DNA from: Flavobacterium aquiphilum
GTDB taxonomy: Bacteria > Bacteroidota > Bacteroidia > Flavobacteriales > Flavobacteriaceae
Length of the DNA stretch: 64,000 nucleotides
Direction of reading: 5' to 3'
NCBI RefSeq assembly: GCF_027111335.1
Contig: NZ_CP114288.1
Span: 4,526,001-4,590,000 of the forward strand
Part shown: one piece after another, positions 55,653-63,355 of the stretch
Layout of the letters: every line of letters starts with the position of its first letter
Numbering within the stretch: position 1 is the stretch's first letter
Program-made: the position numbers and the translations under genes
The notes under the pieces: generated by a model
Database searches by the model: none
The model's input: the letters and a program-made list of their open reading frames with translations, nothing else
What the model was told of the DNA's origin: nothing

Positions 55653-55777
55653 AAAAAGTTTTAAAATGGTTTAAAGTTGTTTAAAAAAAGTTTAATACGG
55701 TTTAAACTCTTAAACAACTTTAAACCTTAAACTAAATTAATCCCTTAAACAATTTAAACTTTAAACCCTTAAAAGCT
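55653..55777. repeat. Long hairpin and TTTAAAC repeats splitting nrdD
   Basis: Perfect 17-bp arms GGTTTAAAGTTGTTTAA (55668-55684) and TTAAACAACTTTAAACC (55710-55726), with an inner AGTTTAA/TTAAACT stem, form a hairpin of about 24 pairs. More TTAAAC units (55727-55770) follow. There is no T tract after it. It separates the body and tail of NrdD. Confidence 0.85.
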
Positions 55778-55945
55778 ATGAAACTAACAACCAATCAGAT
55801 TTTAGCAGAAAATCAAGAATTGCGCACCAAATGTTTGGTGTACACACGCGTAATGGGCTATCATAGACCCGTAGAAAGTTTTAATATTGGAAAGAAAGGT
55901 GAACACAAACAACGAACCCATTTTACTGAAGGAAAGTGCTGTTAG
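55778..55945 (+). CDS. Separate glycyl-radical tail of anaerobic ribonucleotide reductase
   Basis: A 55-codon ORF with its own ATG (MKLTTNQILAENQELRTKC). Its second half, RVMGYHRPVESFNIGKKGE followed by an RTHF segment, is the C-terminal glycyl-radical loop of NrdD; the radical Gly is residue 27 (RVMGY). It lies in a different frame from nrdD, whose stop is 125 bases upstream, and its end overlaps the nrdG reading frame. Either a true small subunit that docks on the NrdD body, or the relic of a gene broken by the repeat. The intact motif and sensible start favour a functional part. Confidence 0.8.
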   Translation: MKLTTNQILAENQELRTKCLVYTRVMGYHRPVESFNIGKKGEHKQRTHFTEGKCC

Positions 55946-56615
55946 ACCCATTTATAGCCTAACACCTTTTACCTTATTGGACTATCCGCACAAATCAGCT
56001 TGCATCCTTTGGTTTGCAGGCTGTAATATGCGGTGTGTCTATTGTTACAATCCCGAAATTGTTTTTGGGAAAGGAATTATTTCATTCGAAAACGCAATCC
56101 AATTCCTAAAAAGCAGAAAAAATCTGCTAGACGCTGTTGTTTTTAGCGGTGGTGAATGTTTACTTCACAGAAAAAGTGTCGCTTTCATTAACGAAGTCAA
56201 GAATATGGGATTCTTGGTCAAAATTGACACAAACGGCTCGCAACCCAAAATACTCAAAGAACTCATCGACAAAAAACTTATCGATTATGTTGCATTGGAT
56301 TTTAAAGCCATGCCGGAAAACTTCGAAAAGATAACACAGTCAGAACTTTTTATTCCGTTCGAAAAGTCACTACATTTATTGCTTGAGAGCGAAGTTCCAT
56401 TTGAAGTGCGCACAACGGTACATTCCGATTTATTGAAGAAAGATGATATTCGACAGATGATTTCCTATTTGGAAAACATCGGTTATTTAGGAAATTACTA
56501 TATTCAGCATTTTAGGAATGAAGCGCCAACCATTGAAAAACTAGGGCATTCGTTCAGGGATTTGGAAAACGAAAATCTTTCAACAGAAAAAATCAAGGTG
56601 CATTTTAGAGGATAG
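55899..56615 (+). CDS. nrdG: Anaerobic ribonucleotide reductase activase, radical SAM
   Basis: A 238-aa radical SAM enzyme that forms the glycyl radical. The cluster motif is GCNMRCVYCYN (CxxxCxxC) near residue 40, followed by VFSGGECLLH (GGE motif). I chose GTG 55899 (reads NTNNEPILLKE), with a possible TTG at 55887; no ATG exists in this part. The start lies inside the 3' end of the glycyl-radical tail ORF, overlapping by 47 nt, which implies translational coupling with its substrate peptide. Confidence 0.88.
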   Translation: MNTNNEPILLKESAVRPIYSLTPFTLLDYPHKSACILWFAGCNMRCVYCYNPEIVFGKGIISFENAIQFLKSRKNLLDAVVFSGGECLLHRKSVAFINEVKNMGFLVKIDTNGSQPKILKELIDKKLIDYVALDFKAMPENFEKITQSELFIPFEKSLHLLLESEVPFEVRTTVHSDLLKKDDIRQMISYLENIGYLGNYYIQHFRNEAPTIEKLGHSFRDLENENLSTEKIKVHFRG

Positions 56616-56663
56616 TCCCTAAAACCAAATTCATTATTTTTATAATGCTTAAATTTTAATCAA

Positions 56664-57128
56664 ATGAAACCAACTACACCGATAAAAAGAGCCCCTGAAT
56701 TAAAGCCATTTAGTCACGACCATCATCATGCTTTACTTCTTTGCTGGAAAATTAAAACCGGAATGGCGAAAAACATCGAACTGGAACGCATTAAGGAATA
56801 CGTTAATTGGTTTTACCAAAATCATCTTCAAACGCATTTCGAATTGGAAGAAAAATACATTTTCCCCATTCTTGAAGCAGACAATGAGCACATTCAACAA
56901 GCATTGAAAGAACACAAACGTTTAACTGATTTATTTGAAACCACTTCAGATCTAGAAACAAATTTAAAAAGTATAGAGAAGGAACTTGAAGCTCATATTC
57001 GTTTTGAAGAGCGTATTTTATTCGCTGAAATTCAAAAATCTGCAACAAAAAAACAATTGGAAATAATTGAAGAAATTCATTCCAAAGACGCTTTTGTAGA
57101 AAATGAAAACGCAAATTTTTGGAGCTAA
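56664..57128 (+). CDS. Hemerythrin domain protein
   Basis: A 154-aa four-helix protein. Di-iron ligands are likely in 'FSHDHHHALLLCWKI', 'HLQTHFELEEKYIFP', 'ALKEHKRL' and 'LEAHIRFEERILFAEIQ', the H-HxxxE-H-HxxxE order. Such proteins bind O2, NO or iron. It follows nrdG by 48 bp within the plus-strand anaerobic series and is the third hemerythrin-like protein of the island. Confidence 0.88.
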   Translation: MKPTTPIKRAPELKPFSHDHHHALLLCWKIKTGMAKNIELERIKEYVNWFYQNHLQTHFELEEKYIFPILEADNEHIQQALKEHKRLTDLFETTSDLETNLKSIEKELEAHIRFEERILFAEIQKSATKKQLEIIEEIHSKDAFVENENANFWS

Positions 57129-57193
57129 ATTAAACCTACAATCTATATTTAAACCACTTTTGTTTACAAAACAAAAAACAGCCAAAATCAATA

Positions 57194-58405
57194 ATGAGAA
57201 AACATTGGATATTAATTTGCTTCGCTAATTTTTTCATCGCTTCGCTAATGGGATTATTGCTCCGATGGATGTATGTTTCCCCGATTGAAGGAGTCAATTT
57301 TCAGTTTTTGATGCACGGGCATTCGCATGTTGCAATGCTGGGCTGGGTGTATATGATGCTTTATTGCTTGATATTTTACTCTTTTATCCCTGAAAAAGCA
57401 CAAGAAAAACCCATTTACAACAAATTATTTTGGGTAACGGAAATCGCAGTAATCGGAATGATGATTGATTTTCCTGCCCAGGGATATGCTTTTGTGTCGA
57501 TACTGTTTTCAACTTTACACATATTTTGCAGTTACTATTTCTGTTATTTAATTTGGAAAGACACTAAGTCAATTTCATTTCCCGAAAAGAAAATGTTACG
57601 CACGGCTTTATTTTTTATGCTGTTATCTACCGTTGGCGTTTGGTGTTTAGGGCCGGCAGTAGGACTGGCTGGAAAAGCAAGTGCCATTTACCAAATTGCG
57701 ATTCAGTTTTTCCTTCATTTTCAGTTTAACGGCTGGTTTCAGTTTGCGGTTTTAGCATTATTTTTCAAACAAGCAAAACTAACATTCGACGAGAAAAAAT
57801 TTAAGGTAATCTATAACCTGTTTGTAAGCGCAACAGTATTAACATTGGCTTTACCGGTAAGCTGGTATTTGTCTAATCCTATTTTTCATTGGATAAATGC
57901 AATTGGTGTGGTATTGCAATTGGTTTCGGCTGTTCGTTTTATCCAAATTGCCAAACCGCAATTACGCGAGTTCTTCTCCAATCTTTCTCCTTTGATAAAA
58001 ACCGTTTACGGATTTGCTTTATTTTCATTGGCTTTAAAAATTATCATCCAATTGGTTGTTTTAATTCCAGAACTGGCACAAGTTTCTCACGAGATTAGGA
58101 ATTTCGTCATTGGATATATTCATTTAACAATGTTGGGAATTATCACTGGATTCTTGTTTGGATTTGCCTTTCAAAATAATTTTCTAAATCCGAAAAATGG
58201 AATTCAGAAATGGGGAATGATTCTATTTCTAGTAGGATTTGTGGCAACTGAAATCCTTTTATTCCTTCAAGGTATTTGGCTGTTTTTGGACAAAGGATCA
58301 CTTCCAGATTATTATCTAAATTTATTTTTGTCAAGTATCTTTTTGCCTGTGGGACTTTTGATGCTGACAGTCGGCATTTTTAAACTTAAACCAAAAATTA
58401 TATGA
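57194..58405 (+). CDS. Twelve-span membrane protein with heme-copper-like His motifs
   Basis: A 403-aa integral membrane protein with about 12 helices. 'FLMHGHSHVAMLGWVYMML' (His41, 43, 45) recalls the MHGHYAFWGAY helix of NorB, and further membrane His occur in 'FFLHFQFNGWFQFAVL' and 'GYIHLTMLGIITGFLFG'. It may bind heme or copper, as a distant relative of the heme-copper oxidase subunit I or of NnrS. It is too short and its motifs too incomplete for an oxidase. It overlaps the CopD-like gene by 4 nt. Function unknown. Confidence 0.65.
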   Translation: MRKHWILICFANFFIASLMGLLLRWMYVSPIEGVNFQFLMHGHSHVAMLGWVYMMLYCLIFYSFIPEKAQEKPIYNKLFWVTEIAVIGMMIDFPAQGYAFVSILFSTLHIFCSYYFCYLIWKDTKSISFPEKKMLRTALFFMLLSTVGVWCLGPAVGLAGKASAIYQIAIQFFLHFQFNGWFQFAVLALFFKQAKLTFDEKKFKVIYNLFVSATVLTLALPVSWYLSNPIFHWINAIGVVLQLVSAVRFIQIAKPQLREFFSNLSPLIKTVYGFALFSLALKIIIQLVVLIPELAQVSHEIRNFVIGYIHLTMLGIITGFLFGFAFQNNFLNPKNGIQKWGMILFLVGFVATEILLFLQGIWLFLDKGSLPDYYLNLFLSSIFLPVGLLMLTVGIFKLKPKII

Positions 58406-58851
58406 GCCATCATTTATTATTAATCATTCATCTTTTGTGTGCTTCTATTTGGGTAGGAGGGCATTTGTTGCTGGTCTTTGGCCATTTGCCACAAGCACTC
58501 CGGGAGAAGAATCAAAATATCATTCTAAACTATGAAAGAAAATACGAGCCGGTAGGAATGACTTCGCTGGCATTACTGGTAATAACAGGAATCCTGATGG
58601 CCTACAAATATGGTGTAAGCATCGAATATTGGTTTCAATTTTCGACACCAATAGAAAAAGTAGTTTCAACCAAACTGCTTTTGCTTTTATTGACAGTACT
58701 TTTTGCATTGAGTGCGCAATTCAGAGTGTTGCCAAAACTGAAAACCAATCCCGATAAATTACCCGAAATGACTTTTCATATCCTATCAGTTACTATAATT
58801 GGAGTTTTAATGCTTGTTTTGGGTTCTTTTGTGCGTTTTGGGGGGCTTTGA
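58402..58851 (+). CDS. CopD-like four-span membrane protein
   Basis: A 149-aa protein with four hydrophobic helices. 'LLIIHLLCASIWVGGHLLLVFG' carries His residues on one face, as in CopD/YcnJ-type copper proteins and related heme proteins. Its ATG overlaps the stop of the preceding gene (ATGA), so the two are translationally coupled and may form one complex. Copper or heme handling for NirK or NorB is a reasonable guess. Confidence 0.65.
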   Translation: MSHHLLLIIHLLCASIWVGGHLLLVFGHLPQALREKNQNIILNYERKYEPVGMTSLALLVITGILMAYKYGVSIEYWFQFSTPIEKVVSTKLLLLLLTVLFALSAQFRVLPKLKTNPDKLPEMTFHILSVTIIGVLMLVLGSFVRFGGL

Positions 58852-58978
58852 TTTTGTAAATGATTGAAAAATTTTGTTTTTTTTCAGTTTCAACTTATTG
58901 GACGAGACTAAGCAAATTTTTTAGCAAAAAACAACCTAATCATATCAATTATCACTATCTATTTTGAAACTAATTTCT

Positions 58979-58986
58979 TAATTTTG
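58979..58986 (+). promoter_or_regulatory. -7 element of the Rrf2 regulator gene
   Basis: TAATTTTG, perfect TAnnTTTG, only 13 bases before the ATG, so the leader would be very short. Confidence 0.45.
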
Positions 58987-58999
58987 AAAAAAATATATT

Positions 59000-59434
59000 A
59001 TGTTTTCCAAAACCTGTGAATACGGCATCCGTGCCACGATTTTCATAGCTTCACAATCTTATCAAAACCAAAGAGTGGGGCTAAAAGACATTGCCAAAAA
59101 AATTGATTCCCCCGAAGCTTTTACGGCCAAAATTCTTCAAATATTGTCGAAAGGCAACATCATTAATTCCGTTAAAGGAGTTGGTGGAGGCTTCGAAATC
59201 CCGAGAGAGACAATGCGGGAAGTTAAACTCGCACAAATTGTAAATGCCCTGGAGGGCGACCGTGTTTTTACGGGATGCGGTTTAGGACTGACCAATTGTT
59301 CTGACGACCACCCCTGCCCGATGCACGAAAAATTCAAATCCATTAGAACCGAATTGGCTAATATGCTCGAAAATACCAATCTAGAAGAATTGGCAATGGG
59401 AATTAAGTCGGGGGATACTTTTTTGAAATATTAA
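59000..59434 (+). CDS. Rrf2-family transcriptional regulator, Fe-S type
   Basis: A 144-aa regulator. The winged-helix start (MFSKTCEYGIRATIFIASQS) and 'GVGGGFEIPRE' wing are typical of Rrf2. Three Cys in CGLGLTNCSDDHPCPMH (C-x6-C-x5-C) should hold an Fe-S cluster, as in IscR (C-x5-C-x5-C) and NsrR. Its place next to NO-metabolism genes suggests an NsrR-like NO sensor. The second inverted repeat of the denitrification promoters could be its operator, which is a hypothesis. No isc/suf genes are adjacent. Confidence 0.85.
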   Translation: MFSKTCEYGIRATIFIASQSYQNQRVGLKDIAKKIDSPEAFTAKILQILSKGNIINSVKGVGGGFEIPRETMREVKLAQIVNALEGDRVFTGCGLGLTNCSDDHPCPMHEKFKSIRTELANMLENTNLEELAMGIKSGDTFLKY

Positions 59435-59554
59435 GTCCATTTTAGGTTCCAAAAATATTATCATAAATAATTTAATTTACTGTTCGATAATTCCTTTATA
59501 TTTACTCTAAAATATTTAATTTCAATTTTTTATGAAGATTAAAAAATATCGAAA

Positions 59555-60298
59555 ATGAATATCACATGTAAAAACTGCCATCAAACTTTCAAAGGACATT
59601 ATTGCGGTAATTGTGGACAAACAGCCGAAACCCACAAACTCAACTTACATTATTTATGGCATGATATCCAGCATGGGTTATTCCATTTTGACAGCGGAAT
59701 AACCTACACGGCCAAGCAGCTATTCACCAGACCAGGACATTCAATTCGCGAATTTATTGAGGGGAAAAGGGTTAAACATTTCAAGCCCATTTCGTTGATA
59801 GCAATTTTGGCAACTGTTTATATTACTTTAATTCATCTGTTGCATATAAACCTGTTTACAGAAACAGAACCAAGCGCAACTTCTGATTATTCGATAGCAA
59901 TTGAAAAATTCAAAGAATGGTCTATTTCACATTTTGCTTGGATAACGTTACTCAGTATCCCGTTGCACACCATTGGCACCAAAATTTGTTTTAGAAAACA
60001 AGGTTATAATTTTATCGAATATTTTGTGCTCAACACTTACAAAGCTGCCCAAAAATTATATATTTCGATACTGTTTATTCCGTTAGTTTATTATTATAAC
60101 GGTACTCCGACCATAGCAGTATTAACAAATATAACACTGCTCATTGATTTTGTCATGTATTTTTGGACCAATGTTCAATTTTTCAATCGTTTGTCAAAAA
60201 TTAAAACTTTCTTTTTGACTCTATTAACTCATCTGATATTTTGGATCATTGCAATTTTAATTACCATCATTGCGATACTAATTCTGAACAAAGCGTAG
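59555..60298 (+). CDS. DUF3667 family membrane protein
   Basis: A 247-aa protein with an N-terminal zinc ribbon (CKNCHQTFKGHYCGNCGQ), then 'GLFHFDSGITYTAKQLFTRPGHSIREFIEGKRVKHFKP', the DUF3667 signature, and four or five transmembrane helices. Family function is unknown. It is convergent with the next gene over a shared terminator. Confidence 0.85.
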   Translation: MNITCKNCHQTFKGHYCGNCGQTAETHKLNLHYLWHDIQHGLFHFDSGITYTAKQLFTRPGHSIREFIEGKRVKHFKPISLIAILATVYITLIHLLHINLFTETEPSATSDYSIAIEKFKEWSISHFAWITLLSIPLHTIGTKICFRKQGYNFIEYFVLNTYKAAQKLYISILFIPLVYYYNGTPTIAVLTNITLLIDFVMYFWTNVQFFNRLSKIKTFFLTLLTHLIFWIIAILITIIAILILNKA

Positions 60299-60304
60299 AG
60301 CAAA

Positions 60305-60336
60305 AAAAAAGGCTTGAAATTCATCAAGCCCTTTTC
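60305..60336. terminator. Bidirectional terminator
   Basis: GGCTTGA (60311-60317) pairs with TCAAGCC (60324-60330) around a 6-nt loop, with an A run before and TTTT after. Confidence 0.75.
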
Positions 60337-60341
60337 GGTTT

Positions 60342-62165
60342 TTAAACTGCAACAGCAACTTCCTGTTCAGGAATACAAAGATCAAAGAGTTCGTCTTTAT
60401 ATTGTTTTAATTGCTTTTCGATGTTTTGTTTACTTTTCTCAAACCAATTGTTATTTGCAATTAATGATTGGTAATATTCAATCCCTTCGTTCAGATTACT
60501 TTTGAAAGCTTTCAGTTTTTTAACTTGTGCAGCCGTAATCTGATCAGAAAAACTATTGATTTCGTTTTTCAGATAATCCATATACATTTTCAACTCGTTG
60601 ATGATCACATTTGGACGTTCCTTGTTACCAAGTACAGAACCGTTTCCGTAAATGTGCTTTACCATATCCAAAAGCGAAACTTCTTTGTCAAAATAAGCCA
60701 AATTTGGCCCTGGACAAATAACCACCCCTTGAGGCTGCCCTTTTATTTTTATATTATTTTCAAGATAAGAAGCGTTTGCCAAACCTACGCAAAGACATGC
60801 TTTCTCCGTAATACTGTTTTTTCTTCTGTTAAAAGCTTCTTTGGTCAATGAATCTTTTTCAGCATTCAACTCTTCCAGTTTTAAATCCTGATATTTTTTT
60901 GAAGCCGGACACATTCCCTTTGGCCCATATTCTTTACTCAAAGCCAAATATTTCTTAGGACAAGAGCTTCCCGCTTTATCATCCTGAATACGTTTTTGTT
61001 TGTAAAATTCATTCGTAGTTCCTTTCACCGCATTAAACGGAATTCCAAGAGGTGAAATATGGCTCAAATAAAAATCATCTTCTTTCGCTTTTTCTAATAA
61101 TTTTCGGGTTTGAGGATCAACAGAAGTCGCTTCGGGAACCAATAAAAATGGTGATCCCCAGCCCACAGAATCCACTTGATAATGTTCCAATAAAAAGTCG
61201 TGCTCTTCGGCAGTACCAACACCACCTTGAACTGTAATTTTCAATTCGAAAGGTTTTGCAGGAACAGGCATTCCTTTTAATTCCAATGCTTTTACCATCA
61301 ACTCATGAGCTGATTGAATTAATTGCTCTTTCTTTTGTTTAAATTCTTCCAAAATTGGCCCCAACAAATAACCGTCAGTAGCAAAAGCGTGTCCTCCGCA
61401 GTTTAGTCCAGATTCAATTCTGTATTCAGAAACCCAAAGTCCTTTTTTCGCCAAGAAATTACCTTGAATCATCGCCGAACGAAAATCGCTCACTTTCAGG
61501 ATAATTTTCTTTTGCAATTTATTATCTGCATCTGGATAAAAAACGGGGAAATTCTCAAAATAAGCATACAATCTTGGGTTCATTCCGGCAGAAAGCACCA
61601 CTGATGATGACAAATTACTGTTAGCAAAACCACGAAGCGAAGCATGTGCATCATTAAACTCAACCGGTAATTGCTGGTTTTTGTTAAAATTATCCTTATC
61701 GACTTTTGTCATGATATTGACATCGATTTCTCCGGGAGCAAGGTGCTCTTCAATGTATTTTTTGATGGAATCCTTAAAAGTAATTCCTTCATCAATAAAG
61801 TTTTGCAATCCTTTTTTGATCTCCGATTTATTAGGCAACATAGCAATGTAATTCTCCAAAGACTGCTTGCTTTCGGTCAATTCAACTTTAAATTTTTCGA
61901 ATTTATCTTTTACGATAGTATCCATCAAATTCAAATACGAAGTAACTCTTTCAGCACGGTAATCATGAATCTTCTCGGTGATTTCCTGATATGGTATTTT
62001 GAATTTTTCACTGTAAAAAGCGTTCATTTTTTCCATCAAATCGTCATCAATAATGGAAACAACGGAGGTGATTCCATATTGTGCCACACGTATCGGACTA
62101 TCAATTGTATAGCCCAATCCCATCACCGGAATATGGAAATTATGCAGTTGTTTATTAGTAGTCAT
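60342..62165 (-). CDS. Unknown 607-aa cysteine-rich protein under an FNR-like promoter
   Basis: No family is recognised with certainty. The N-terminus 'HIPVMGLGYTIDSPIRVAQYG' and the segment TVQGGVGTAEEHDFLLEHYQ (about residues 311-330), followed by VDSVGWGSPFLLVPEA, look like strands and phosphate loops of an FMN-type TIM barrel (nitronate monooxygenase or glutamate synthase-like). Between them are helical, Lys/Glu-rich stretches (residues 60-145). Cys402, 419, 457, 459 and 484 (SSCPKKY, KGMCPAS, ACLCVGL, VICPGP) could bind a cluster; Cys256 and Cys597 lie apart. The C-terminal 80 residues are coiled-coil-like. It is cytoplasmic. Its promoter shares the box and spacing of narK and nirK. Confidence 0.75.
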   Translation of the reverse strand: MTTNKQLHNFHIPVMGLGYTIDSPIRVAQYGITSVVSIIDDDLMEKMNAFYSEKFKIPYQEITEKIHDYRAERVTSYLNLMDTIVKDKFEKFKVELTESKQSLENYIAMLPNKSEIKKGLQNFIDEGITFKDSIKKYIEEHLAPGEIDVNIMTKVDKDNFNKNQQLPVEFNDAHASLRGFANSNLSSSVVLSAGMNPRLYAYFENFPVFYPDADNKLQKKIILKVSDFRSAMIQGNFLAKKGLWVSEYRIESGLNCGGHAFATDGYLLGPILEEFKQKKEQLIQSAHELMVKALELKGMPVPAKPFELKITVQGGVGTAEEHDFLLEHYQVDSVGWGSPFLLVPEATSVDPQTRKLLEKAKEDDFYLSHISPLGIPFNAVKGTTNEFYKQKRIQDDKAGSSCPKKYLALSKEYGPKGMCPASKKYQDLKLEELNAEKDSLTKEAFNRRKNSITEKACLCVGLANASYLENNIKIKGQPQGVVICPGPNLAYFDKEVSLLDMVKHIYGNGSVLGNKERPNVIINELKMYMDYLKNEINSFSDQITAAQVKKLKAFKSNLNEGIEYYQSLIANNNWFEKSKQNIEKQLKQYKDELFDLCIPEQEVAVAV

Positions 62166-62197
62166 AAAATGTAAAATTGGTTTAATTAACTTTTATG

Positions 62198-62240
62198 CAA
62201 ATATCACCATACAAATTCGCTTAAAACCTGATAAATATCA
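62198..62240 (-). promoter_or_regulatory. Promoter of the 607-aa protein gene with FNR-like box
   Basis: + strand CAAATATC (62198-62205) reads GATATTTG, one base off the -7 consensus. TGAT-AAAT-ATCA (62229-62240) is centred 36.5 bp from its end, identical to narK and nirK. The leader to the ATG is about 25 nt. Confidence 0.7.
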
Positions 62241-62371
62241 TATCTAAACGAAACATATTCCATTAAATTCGCAGGTTGCAAAACCCTTAAAGCACGCTTT
62301 TTTTTAACAAAAACTTTTTTTTTGAAACTTTTAGAAAGCTTTCGAAGATGCGAACCTTCAAAGTTTTGCCT

Positions 62372-62379
62372 TATATTTG
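62372..62379 (+). promoter_or_regulatory. -7 element of nadAB
   Basis: TATATTTG followed by C, a perfect TAnnTTTG, 47 bp before the nadA ATG. The -33 region is poor. Confidence 0.6.
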
Positions 62380-62426
62380 CATAGAATTAACCTTCAATTA
62401 AAAAACACTATTAAAGTTTTTAAAAA

Positions 62427-63353
62427 ATGAAAAGTCTTAAAGAGCGTATATTGGAATTAAAAAAGGAGAAAAATGCGGTAATCTTGGCGCATTATTATCA
62501 GGAAGCCGATATACAAGATGTGGCAGATTATGTAGGGGACAGCTTGGGATTATCTCAGGAAGCAATGAAAGTGGATGCCGATATTATCCTTTTCGCTGGA
62601 GTTCATTTCATGGCCGAAACTGCCAAAATATTAAACCCAACTAAAAAAGTAATTCTGCCCGATTTGAAAGCCGGCTGTTCACTAGCCGAGTCTTGTCCTG
62701 CAGATACATTCAAAGAATTTACAGAAGCTCACCCCGATCATATCGTAATCACTTATGTAAACTGTTCTGCTGAAGTAAAAGCATTGACAGATATTGTGGT
62801 TACTTCGTCCAATGCGGTTAAAATTGTAGAATCTATCCCTTTGGACAAACCTATCATTTTTGCGCCGGATAAAAATTTAGGAAAATATGTTATGGAGAAA
62901 ACCGGTAGAAAAATGTTGCTTTGGGACGGTTCCTGTGTGGTTCACGAAGCATTCTCACTGGACAAACTGGTGGCTTTGTACAAACAAAACCCTGATGCCG
63001 AAATCATAGCACACCCTGAATCTGAAACACATATCCTAAAAACTGCCAACTATATTGGTTCGACAGCAGGAATGATCAATTATGTTAAAACCAATCCAAG
63101 CAACAAATTTATTGTCGCTACTGAAGCGGGTATTTTGCATAAAATGAGACAGGAAGTTCCAAACAAAATCCTTATTCCGGCACCTTCAAACGAAGACAAT
63201 ACTTGTGCTTGCAGCGAATGTGGATACATGAAAATGAACACTCTGCAAAAAGTGTATGACTGTCTGCTAAACGAAACTCCGGAAATTGATGTTCCGGATG
63301 ACATCAGAGAAAAAGCGCTAATCCCTATCGAACGCATGCTCGAATTATCTTAA
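62427..63353 (+). CDS. nadA: Quinolinate synthase A
   Basis: A 308-aa 4Fe-4S enzyme condensing iminoaspartate with dihydroxyacetone phosphate. Conserved pieces include '[23 protein letters not shown]', '[14 protein letters not shown]', and the three cluster Cys: in [15 protein letters not shown], in '[11 protein letters not shown]' and in CACSECGYM (candidates overlap; three of these bind). It is full length. nadB starts 2 bases later, so the two genes form an operon. Confidence 0.96.
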   Translation: MKSLKERILELKKEKNAVILAHYYQEADIQDVADYVGDSLGLSQEAMKVDADIILFAGVHFMAETAKILNPTKKVILPDLKAGCSLAESCPADTFKEFTEAHPDHIVITYVNCSAEVKALTDIVVTSSNAVKIVESIPLDKPIIFAPDKNLGKYVMEKTGRKMLLWDGSCVVHEAFSLDKLVALYKQNPDAEIIAHPESETHILKTANYIGSTAGMINYVKTNPSNKFIVATEAGILHKMRQEVPNKILIPAPSNEDNTCACSECGYMKMNTLQKVYDCLLNETPEIDVPDDIREKALIPIERMLELS

Positions 63354-63355
63354 TA

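Noticed and set aside
55660-55777. TTTAAAC units as a CRISPR-like or tandem array
   Set aside because: Units are short, irregular and partly inverted, with no spacers and no cas genes; the hairpin explains most of the pattern.
33466-62165. A complete denitrification pathway to N2
   Set aside because: No nosZ or nos accessory gene is present in the window; only steps to N2O can be supported here.
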